Positions 1 to 5,247 of a stretch of DNA of 5,247 nucleotides are shown here, one piece after another. Both the position numbers and the translations under genes were made by a program. Location of the stretch: positions 1 to 5,247 of the forward strand of contig CAJZFM010000170.1 in the NCBI GenBank assembly GCA_915070235.1. Direction: 5' to 3'. This DNA comes from an uncultured Capnocytophaga sp. (lineage in GTDB: Bacteria > Bacteroidota > Bacteroidia > Flavobacteriales > Flavobacteriaceae). Numbering within the stretch: position 1 is the stretch's first letter; every line of letters begins with the position of its first letter. The notes beneath the pieces are model-generated. The model saw nothing but the letters and a program-made list of their open reading frames with translations, did not search any database and had not been told where the DNA came from.

Positions 1-2
1 AT

Positions 3-101
3 GACCTTGAGATCAATGTCCCCAGTATCCAGATTATCCATCGCCTTTTGGAGCGTATAAAAACCTTACAAGAAGAAAACCAAAAACTAAGAAGAAAATA
101 A
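3..101 (+). CDS. C-terminal end of a probable chaperone-modulator CbpM-like protein (partial)
   Basis: The reading frame is open from the left edge and stops with TAA at 99-101, giving 32 visible residues that begin DLEINVPSIQ and end QKLRRK. The pattern is a short D-L-x-I-N segment, then an amphipathic helix with leucine/isoleucine at heptad-like spacing and a charged, Glu/Gln/Lys/Arg-rich coiled-coil tail. This resembles the C-terminus of CbpM, the small MerR-like partner that modulates the DnaJ-type co-chaperone CbpA, as I remember that family in Bacteroidota. The N-terminal helix-turn-helix-like domain lies outside the window, so the assignment rests on about 30 residues. A MerR-family regulator tail is the main alternative. 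The stop lies 23 bases before the next gene on the same strand, so the two are probably co-transcribed. Confidence 0.5.
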   Translation, partial: DLEINVPSIQIIHRLLERIKTLQEENQKLRRK

Positions 102-124
102 TAACCCAATAACCTAAAAATCTA

Positions 125-844
125 ATGATAAGAACAATAACTTTCCTATGTGCCTGCTTGTTACTACTGGCGGGCTGTGGTCGCTCTCTGCCTGTGGTTA
201 AGGGAGATGATCAAGTAATTTCTAAAGAAAGAAAACTCCCTGCTTATACCCAAATCAAATTAGAATGTGGGGCTGATATAGTCCTTACTCATGGCCAAGT
301 AGGGGATATTACTGTTAAGGCCTCCCAGAATATGGAACCCTATGTGATAACAGAGGTGTCCAGCGGAGTACTTACAGTGAAAATGTCACCCGATTTTGCG
401 TACCAATTTACAAAAAAGTTAGAGATTTGTATCCCTATAGATGAGTCCCTAACTCAAATTGCTGTACAGGGTTCAGGTGATATTAACTCTTATGAGCAAT
501 TACAGGTCAGAGATCTTACTTGCAATGTGTTAGGTAGTGGTGATGTAGAGCTCTCTCTACAGGCTGAGTCTTTATCTTTTTCAGTCAAAGGTAGTGGAGA
601 TATAAAAGTCAAAGGAACCACCGAAACCCTTAGCGTTGCCATTGCAGGTAGTGGTGACTTTGATGGTGATGCTCTTCAAGCCAAGCAAGCAACCGTTTCT
701 GTCAGAGGCTCTGGCGATGTGGATCTCTTTGTTACCGAACAGCTTTCAGCAGATATTCGAGGTTCAGGGGATATTACAATCAAAGGAAATCCTAAAAAGA
801 TAGATGTACAAACCAAAGGGAGTGGCAAGGTAAGATATCTATAA
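125..844 (+). CDS. Head-GIN (DUF2807) domain lipoprotein
   Basis: This is a complete 239-residue protein. It has a lipoprotein signal peptide: a basic N-terminus (MIR), a hydrophobic stretch at about residues 4-16, and the lipobox LAGC with the acylated cysteine at residue 18. The mature protein is therefore predicted to be anchored to a membrane, in Bacteroidota usually the outer membrane. Residues from about 38 to the end match the head-GIN/DUF2807 family, which is annotated as a putative auto-transporter adhesin head and folds as stacked beta strands; its biochemical role is unknown. The second half carries GSGD at residues 116, 137, 156, 175, 195 and 213, and a degenerate GSGK at 232, each preceded by a short beta-type segment. 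The ATG at 125 is chosen because it gives a complete signal peptide. No Shine-Dalgarno sequence precedes it, only an A-rich leader. It follows the CbpM-like gene by 23 bases, and its stop abuts that of the convergent lnt gene. The length is usual for the family. Confidence 0.88.
   Translation: MIRTITFLCACLLLLAGCGRSLPVVKGDDQVISKERKLPAYTQIKLECGADIVLTHGQVGDITVKASQNMEPYVITEVSSGVLTVKMSPDFAYQFTKKLEICIPIDESLTQIAVQGSGDINSYEQLQVRDLTCNVLGSGDVELSLQAESLSFSVKGSGDIKVKGTTETLSVAIAGSGDFDGDALQAKQATVSVRGSGDVDLFVTEQLSADIRGSGDITIKGNPKKIDVQTKGSGKVRYL
470..829 (+). repeat. In-frame ladder of seven GSGD/GSGK turns
   Basis: Seven copies of a Gly-Ser-Gly-Asp motif (the last is Gly-Ser-Gly-Lys) start at bases 470, 533, 590, 647, 707, 761 and 818, spaced 18-21 codons apart. 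The typical unit is a beta-strand segment, then G-S-G-D, a hydrophobic residue and another strand. The codons vary between copies (for example ggttcaggtgat, ggtagtggtgat and ggctctggcgat). The repeats are thus conserved in protein but not in DNA, which points to old duplication held by structure rather than recent slippage. In DUF2807 folds such turns stack along a beta-helix edge. Confidence 0.85.
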
Positions 845-2434
845 CTATACTTCACTTCTCTTCTTCAGGAAAGAAACGAGGAAAATCCCTATCCCTACAA
901 AAGCGCAGAGGCGTGCTATATAATCTCCATAGCGTACATAAGTGGTTAGCTGGTTATTGGCCAAGACAGTACCCCTTAGCACACCTTTTTTCCCATAACC
1001 CAAGGAGCTAATGATTTCCCCACGCTGGGAGATAAAGGCAGAAATACCTGTATTGGCACTTCGGGCTATACTCTTGCGGGTCTCTATGGCTCTTAGTCGG
1101 GTATAGCTCAGCAGTTGCTTGTATCCTTGGGTATCTCCCCACCAAGCATCATTGGTAAGGACACCTAAGAATTGAGTACCTTGCTTTACATATTGGCCAA
1201 CGTATTCCCCATAGATAGATTCGTAACAGATTACAGGAGCAACCTTCTCCTCGGATAAGGAGCTAAGAACAGAGGGTGTCTCTTGGGTAGTCTTTACGGC
1301 AACTGTACCCCCTAAGTCTATCATGATATCACCTAAGATAGGTTTTAAGAGGGATTGCAGTGGCATATTCTCTACTCCAACGACCAATTTTGACTTGTGG
1401 TGAAAGCCCATAATCCCAAAGGAGTTGAGCAGAAAGGCACTATTATAGTCATTGAACCAATAGTTCTGTGCAGGGTTATAGTTGGTTTGAGGGGCTATCT
1501 TGCTTTTATCTGTAACTACTTGGTAGATAGCCGTTCCCATTACCCAATTAAGCTGTGGGTGTTCTTCTAAGAACGTATGTAAGGGGGCTAATTCTTTGTT
1601 TTGTGATACTTCCTCTAATCGGTAGACGCCTTGCGAGATAACGGTCTCTGGGGTGAGTACAAAGTGGGTATTCTCAGTAACACCTTCCTTGGCAAGGGTA
1701 AGCAATAGGCTTATAGTCTCCCCATTGGAAAGGCTGTATTTCTCCTCATAAGGGTCTATATTGGGTTGCAGGGCAACCACCTCTATAGGAGTGCCTTTTT
1801 CTTTATAGCTGATATATATGCCCCAAGAGAGCGCGATAGGTAGTAACACCAGCAGACTTATCTTGGCTATACGCTTGTAAAACAATCTTTTATCCTTTGT
1901 TTCTAAAAAGAGGCGTAGCGAGTGGAATAGCAGTATATTGACCAGTAGCACCCAAAGGCTTCCTCCGAAAATCCCCGTATATTCGTACCATTGTATCCAA
2001 GTGATATTTTCAGAAAAGACATTCCCTAAAGAGAGCCAAGGCCAAGAGAAATCCCAATGGTGGTGGAATTTTTCAAAGGCTATCCATATGGCAATGAGGA
2101 AGATACTACTTACTTTTGCCGTATTTCGCTTGGTTACCAAGTGATAAGCGAGGAAGACCAAGCTCATCAGTAGGCTATTGACCAAAAGAGCAAAGAGCGC
2201 CCCTACCACTGTGGAGTTCCATATCCACCAAGTGGTAAGTGTATTCCACAGAAGAAAGCTAAGATAGGAGAGGAGGAACACCTTTCTCTTACATGCTTTT
2301 CCCATGCTACGCAACTGGTATTCTACTAACAGCAAGGGTACCCAAGCGACAAAAACAAACAAGGAAATACCATAAGTAGGCCAAGCGATGGCTAATAAAA
2401 AACCTGAAAGGAGGGCTAAAAGTAGATGCTTCAT
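845..2434 (-). CDS. lnt: Apolipoprotein N-acyltransferase
   Basis: Lnt transfers an acyl chain from a phospholipid to the N-terminal cysteine of diacylated lipoproteins in the inner membrane, the last step of lipoprotein maturation. The 529-residue protein has the expected architecture and length (the E. coli enzyme has 512). Hydrophobic N-terminal segments lie at roughly residues 3-18, 23-38, 52-68, 76-98, 110-120, 157-173 and 191-208. A periplasmic carbon-nitrogen hydrolase domain covers about 217-495, and a final membrane segment lies at about 508-525. The catalytic triad can be read as Glu263 (in TPETVI), Lys347 (in HHKSKL) and Cys403 (in VICYES). TNDAWWG at 427-433 and WPWLSLGN at 131-138 are also family hallmarks. 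The loop after the lysine reads LVVGVE where E. coli-type enzymes have LVPFGE; the glutamate (355) is retained. The ATG at 2434 gives an N-terminus that starts directly in the first membrane segment. It lies 23 bases downstream of the lyase gene, so the two probably form one transcript. Confidence 0.95.
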   Translation of the reverse strand: MKHLLLALLSGFLLAIAWPTYGISLFVFVAWVPLLLVEYQLRSMGKACKRKVFLLSYLSFLLWNTLTTWWIWNSTVVGALFALLVNSLLMSLVFLAYHLVTKRNTAKVSSIFLIAIWIAFEKFHHHWDFSWPWLSLGNVFSENITWIQWYEYTGIFGGSLWVLLVNILLFHSLRLFLETKDKRLFYKRIAKISLLVLLPIALSWGIYISYKEKGTPIEVVALQPNIDPYEEKYSLSNGETISLLLTLAKEGVTENTHFVLTPETVISQGVYRLEEVSQNKELAPLHTFLEEHPQLNWVMGTAIYQVVTDKSKIAPQTNYNPAQNYWFNDYNSAFLLNSFGIMGFHHKSKLVVGVENMPLQSLLKPILGDIMIDLGGTVAVKTTQETPSVLSSLSEEKVAPVICYESIYGEYVGQYVKQGTQFLGVLTNDAWWGDTQGYKQLLSYTRLRAIETRKSIARSANTGISAFISQRGEIISSLGYGKKGVLRGTVLANNQLTTYVRYGDYIARLCAFVGIGIFLVSFLKKRSEV

Positions 2435-2457
2435 GTCAGTTAAGAAAAATATCTTTT

Positions 2458-3975
2458 TTACGAATGAGACTTTAGGAATGTTTTTACCTTTTCCAAATAG
2501 GGATAGGGTGTAATGTCCTCCCTGAAGAAGGGAATAAGAGAGCGTAGCTGCTCATACCATAGCTTGGTAGTGGTAGAGAGTTTGTCTTTATATCCCAGAA
2601 TATCAATGGCTTGTGCGATCGTAATGGCTTCTATAGTTATGACTTCAAAGGTGTTTTCTATGACCTTGTGAGTAATGGTTGCGGCATTGGTACCCATACT
2701 TACAATATCTTGATTATCATTGTTATTGGGGATACTATGCACATACATAGGGAAAGAGAGTGTTTGGTTTTCGGCAGTGGTGGAGGTAGCGGTGAATTGT
2801 ATTCCCTGCATACCGAAGTTGAATCCTAACTTTCCAGCATTGACAAAGGCGGGTAGGATTTCATTGATTTTGGGGTTAAGCAAATAGTTCAACTGTCGCT
2901 CACAGAGCATACTCAGTCGGGTAATAGCCATCTTGAGTTTGTCCATTTCCAAGGAAATATAATCCCCATGGAAGTTTCCACCATGATACACTTGCTGGGA
3001 TTTCAGGTCGGTAATAGGATTATCACTTGCTGAGTTGAACTCATGGGTTACAACTTCCTTTGCATACTCAATAGTGTCATATATAGGCCCTAAGATTTGG
3101 GGAATACACCTGAGAGAATAGTACTCTTGTACCTTTTCCTTGAAGACAGTTTCCTTATGTTCGCCCTTATATAGGTGTTCGCTTCGTTTCTTGGTCAGTT
3201 GGCTATCTACTAAGTAGTCACGCATTCTCTGGGCGATAAGCTGCTGGCCATGGTGCTTTTTAGCAGCATTAAGCTCTTGGGAAAAATGGTCATCATAGGT
3301 TTGTACTAATTCATTAATGGCCACCGAGAGCTTGACAGACCAGTCCAATAGCAGCTGTGCATAATGGATATTAACCGCCGCAACGCCAGTCATCACCGAG
3401 GTACCATTCATCAGAGCTATTCCCTCACGTAGATGAATCTTCAAGGGAGAGAGCCCTTCCTCGGCGAAAACTTCTTGGGTAGGGCGTCTTTCTCCTTTGT
3501 AGAACACTTCCCCTTCACCGATGAGAACCAAAGCCAAATGGGCTAACTGTACCAGATCTCCACTGGCACCTACGCTCCCATGCTGGAAGATTAAGGGGGT
3601 GATATCCCTATTGATAAGCTCTTTCATTAGGTGAATGAGGGAAGGGTGTACCCCTGATTTTCCTAATGAAAGTGTATGAAGCCTACATAGAATCGCCGAT
3701 TTTACAATTTCGGGAGAAAAGTAAGCACCCATACCCGAAGAATGGCTGCGAATGATGTTATATTGTAAGGCTAATTGGTCTTTCTCCTCTATTCGGTACT
3801 GTGCCATGGGGCCAAAGCCTGTATTTACTCCATATATAACCTTATTCTTGGAGAATTCCTTTAAGAAGTGATAGCTATCACTTACGATTTTTTCGGTTTC
3901 AGGGGAGATTTCTACTTTTTTATGGTTGAAGATAACACCGATAAAATCTTCAAAGGAGGTGGCATGTTGTCCCAT
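2458..3975 (-). CDS. Aromatic amino acid ammonia-lyase, probably tyrosine ammonia-lyase (HAL/PAL/TAL family)
   Basis: The enzyme removes ammonia from an aromatic amino acid without reduction or hydrolysis; with tyrosine the product is p-coumarate. It is cytosolic and tetrameric in the family. From the ATG at 3975 the protein has 505 residues. The Ala-Ser-Gly that cyclises to the MIO electrophile is at 137-139 (in GSVGASGDL). The catalytic tyrosine is Tyr48 (YGVNTGFG), with Asn190 (NGTSVMTG), Tyr286/Arg289 (YYSLRCIPQ), SASDNP around 315-320 and Glu402 (AENQTL) also in place. The substrate-selectivity position reads Ser-His (77-78, in RSHSSG), the classical histidine-lyase pair. However, the whole sequence, including GNFHGDYISLEMDKLK and HSIPNNNDNQDIVSMG, closely follows my recollection of the characterised F. 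johnsoniae tyrosine ammonia-lyase (about 506 residues), which also has Ser-His there. I therefore favour tyrosine over histidine; assay data would be needed to exclude histidine. A longer frame beginning at a TTG at 4005 is rejected because that codon overlaps the promoter -7 element. It is followed by lnt after 23 bases. Confidence 0.87.
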   Translation of the reverse strand: MGQHATSFEDFIGVIFNHKKVEISPETEKIVSDSYHFLKEFSKNKVIYGVNTGFGPMAQYRIEEKDQLALQYNIIRSHSSGMGAYFSPEIVKSAILCRLHTLSLGKSGVHPSLIHLMKELINRDITPLIFQHGSVGASGDLVQLAHLALVLIGEGEVFYKGERRPTQEVFAEEGLSPLKIHLREGIALMNGTSVMTGVAAVNIHYAQLLLDWSVKLSVAINELVQTYDDHFSQELNAAKKHHGQQLIAQRMRDYLVDSQLTKKRSEHLYKGEHKETVFKEKVQEYYSLRCIPQILGPIYDTIEYAKEVVTHEFNSASDNPITDLKSQQVYHGGNFHGDYISLEMDKLKMAITRLSMLCERQLNYLLNPKINEILPAFVNAGKLGFNFGMQGIQFTATSTTAENQTLSFPMYVHSIPNNNDNQDIVSMGTNAATITHKVIENTFEVITIEAITIAQAIDILGYKDKLSTTTKLWYEQLRSLIPFFREDITPYPYLEKVKTFLKSHS

Positions 3976-4002
3976 TACTTTAAGTTTATTTACAAACAGC
4001 AG

Positions 4003-4033
4003 CAAAATTAAGGAATAATGGGCTATTTTGCAA
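4003..4033 (-). promoter_or_regulatory. Probable Bacteroidota-type promoter of the lyase-lnt unit
   Basis: On the minus strand the -7 element TAATTTTG (4010 to 4003) matches the Bacteroidota consensus TAnnTTTG exactly. A TTG at 4033-4031 lies 20 bases upstream of it, the expected spacing for the -33 element. Transcription would begin near 3997, leaving a leader of about 20 A/T-rich bases before the ATG at 3975. The match is by eye. Its position relative to the start codon is what makes it persuasive. Confidence 0.62.
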
Positions 4034-4103
4034 GGAGAGAGCAGGATTTATTTTCAAGGTAAAAAAACTCAGCCTTCCAAACACAGCACTCAAAACTTTT
4101 TTG

Positions 4104-4111
4104 TACATTTG
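4104..4111 (+). promoter_or_regulatory. Possible promoter -7 element of the YwqK-like gene
   Basis: TACATTTG fits the Bacteroidota -7 consensus TAnnTTTG and lies 28 bases before the ATG at 4140, so the transcript would have a leader of about 20 bases. No clear TTTG or TTG is present at the -33 distance (around 4080-4085), so this is a half match only. Confidence 0.4.
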
Positions 4112-4139
4112 CCCTTTCAAATAGCATAATTATAACCAG

Positions 4140-5247
4140 ATGAAGAAGCTATGGCTTTTGTTTTTATATCTTTTACCGCTTTGTTCTTGGGCGCAGGAAA
4201 AGATATATATAGATGGAGTAGGGAATCCAACCACTAAGGAAAAGGCAAAATTCTATCGTATTATCTCTGAAAAGGACGGACGCTATCATGTGAAGGACTT
4301 TTTCTTGGACGGGAAACTCCAAATGGATGCCTATACGACTAAAAAAAACTTTAGAAGTATAGAGGAGCTTATAGGTAAGTTCTCTTTTTATTTTGAAGAT
4401 GGCAAAATAGAAATACAAGGGGAGGAGAAAAATGGAACTCTCTCTTACAAAGTATATGATCCCAAAGGACGTATAAACACACTCTATCACAAAGAAGGAG
4501 AAAATGCTTATATAGAGACTTATAATTATGCTGATAATGCTTATGTGAAAGGGAAAAAGGAATTTAATGTGGTATATTATCAGGAAAATGCAAAGGTAAA
4601 AAAGCGAATACAGTTTGAAGAAGATCTGAAAAAGGCAAGAATAGAGAGTTATTATGAGGACGAGGATAATGTACTATTAAAGTATTATGATGAAAAGGGA
4701 AAACTCATAGGCTCACGCGCTATAAAGAAGGGCGAAGCTCAAGCGGGCATAGAGGTAGAATACTATCACGCCCCAGCACAGGTAAAAGCAATTACCCAAT
4801 GGGATACTGCAGGAAATATTATTGATGATAAAGTATATTATCGTTCAGGGAAATTATTTTCTCATAAGAAAGGAGATGAAAAAGAGACAATAGTTACTTT
4901 CTATGATGCAAAGGGAAAGAAAATGAGCGAACTTACTTACAAATATGGGGAACCTTACCAAGGAACAGCCTATAGCTTGGACAATGAGGGACTATTGGAG
5001 GAAAAAACTATATATAAAGTCGGACATATAGAACAAAATATTGCTTACTACAAGAACGGAAATATAAAACAACAAACAGACTATAGTATTCATCATGATA
5101 TAGATAAAATCACTTACTATAATAAAAATAAAACGATAATAAAAGGAGAATTATTTTTCAAAGAAGGAGTTTGCTATAGTGGCTACCTCTACAATGATTT
5201 GGAAGAGAATGATAGTTATATACGCTACAAAGAAGGCGAGTTTGTAG
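4140..5247 (+). CDS. Secreted YwqK/MORN-like repeat protein (3' end beyond window)
   Basis: The frame begins with ATG at 4140 and stays open to the last base (369 codons, no stop), so the C-terminus is missing. Residues 1-18 form a Sec signal peptide: MKK, a hydrophobic core, and SWA before a glutamine. The preceding cysteine (15) lacks a proper lipobox, so a soluble exported protein is more likely than a lipoprotein. The rest is polar and rich in Lys, Glu and Tyr. It contains irregular repeats of the type aromatic-aromatic-x-x-x-G-K/N-hydrophobic, for example YFEDGKIE (84-91), YYDEKGKLIG (182-191), YYRSGKLF (233-240), FYDAKGKKMS (254-263) and YYKNGNIKQ (303-311). This is the pattern of the MORN-variant repeats annotated as YwqK-family antitoxin in many Bacteroidota. 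That name is inherited from a Bacillus protein, and no toxin partner is visible here, so I do not infer an antitoxin role. Its molecular function is unknown. It is divergent from the lyase gene. Confidence 0.8.
   Translation, partial: MKKLWLLFLYLLPLCSWAQEKIYIDGVGNPTTKEKAKFYRIISEKDGRYHVKDFFLDGKLQMDAYTTKKNFRSIEELIGKFSFYFEDGKIEIQGEEKNGTLSYKVYDPKGRINTLYHKEGENAYIETYNYADNAYVKGKKEFNVVYYQENAKVKKRIQFEEDLKKARIESYYEDEDNVLLKYYDEKGKLIGSRAIKKGEAQAGIEVEYYHAPAQVKAITQWDTAGNIIDDKVYYRSGKLFSHKKGDEKETIVTFYDAKGKKMSELTYKYGEPYQGTAYSLDNEGLLEEKTIYKVGHIEQNIAYYKNGNIKQQTDYSIHHDIDKITYYNKNKTIIKGELFFKEGVCYSGYLYNDLEENDSYIRYKEGEFV

Larger units (their letters stand above)
3976..4139. other. Divergent intergenic region between the lyase and the YwqK-like gene
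   Basis: These 164 bases separate the minus-strand lyase start from the plus-strand gene at 4140. They are AT-rich at both ends, with a more mixed middle part (about 4030-4090). They contain one good and one partial Bacteroidota promoter match, listed separately. I see no RNA gene, convincing hairpin or operator-like inverted repeat. Confidence 0.7.

Noticed and set aside
833..840. Palindrome AGATATCT near the convergent junction as a terminator
   Set aside because: It has only four base pairs per arm, no loop, no GC-rich stem and no following T-run, so it is too weak to call.
1938..2144. Plus-strand open frame of 68 codons inside lnt
   Set aside because: It is antisense to the membrane-domain part of a clearly real gene, has no promoter or recognisable protein features, and is best explained as chance.
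2443..2460. A/T-only inverted sequence between the lyase and lnt as a terminator
   Set aside because: It has about five A-T pairs and a short loop with no GC stem. It lies between two closely spaced same-strand genes and is more simply an A/T-rich leader.
2611..2829. Plus-strand open frame of 72 codons inside the ammonia-lyase gene
   Set aside because: It is antisense to a conserved region of the lyase, with a low-complexity Gly/Ser stretch that mirrors the sense codons and no independent support.
3976..4005. Ten-residue N-terminal extension of the ammonia-lyase from a TTG
   Set aside because: The TTG sits inside the predicted -7 promoter element, and the family's usual length fits the downstream ATG.
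4173..4490. Minus-strand open frame of 105 codons opposite the YwqK-like gene
   Set aside because: Its hydrophobic, Phe/Tyr/Ile-rich composition is the complement of Lys/Glu/Tyr-rich coding DNA on the plus strand, where a frame with a signal peptide and family-like repeats is open throughout.

Overview
The window looks like ordinary chromosomal DNA from a member of the Bacteroidota, most likely the family Flavobacteriaceae. Capnocytophaga is a reasonable but unproven guess. The evidence is moderately AT-rich DNA, start codons preceded by A/T-rich leaders with no Shine-Dalgarno sequence, a promoter of the Bacteroidota TTG / TAnnTTTG type, and gene families typical of the group: a head-GIN lipoprotein, a Flavobacterium-type tyrosine ammonia-lyase and a YwqK/MORN-like secreted protein.

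Layout, left to right. (1) The 3' end of a plus-strand gene (stop at 99-101) looks like the C-terminus of the DnaJ-partner CbpM. (2) 23 bases later, and probably in the same transcript, lies a complete plus-strand gene for a DUF2807 lipoprotein (125-844) whose C-terminal half is a regular ladder of seven GSGD-type turns. (3) Its stop codon directly abuts the stop of the convergent minus-strand gene lnt, apolipoprotein N-acyltransferase (845-2434). (4) Upstream of lnt on the same strand, separated by 23 bases, is an MIO-dependent aromatic amino acid ammonia-lyase. It closely resembles the tyrosine ammonia-lyase of Flavobacterium johnsoniae. I place its start at the ATG at 3975, not at a TTG at 4005 that would overlap the -7 promoter element. 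(5) A 164-base divergent intergenic region (3976-4139) holds candidate promoters for both flanking genes. (6) A plus-strand secreted protein with repeated Y-Y-x-x-G-K-type units starts at 4140 and runs off the right end without a stop.

Functionally, lnt completes N-acylation of lipoproteins at the inner membrane, and the neighbouring head-GIN protein has a lipobox and is a plausible client. The ammonia-lyase would convert tyrosine to p-coumarate, which in this phylum typically feeds aryl-polyene/flexirubin pigment synthesis, but no other pigment gene is in the window. The tail-to-tail and head-to-head arrangement suggests three transcription units: cbpM-like/head-GIN (rightward), TAL-lnt (leftward) and the YwqK-like gene (rightward). 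I found no mobile element, CRISPR array, RNA gene or evident novel system. The most useful observations are the start correction for the lyase, its pairing with lnt away from visible pigment genes, and the zero-length convergent junction.
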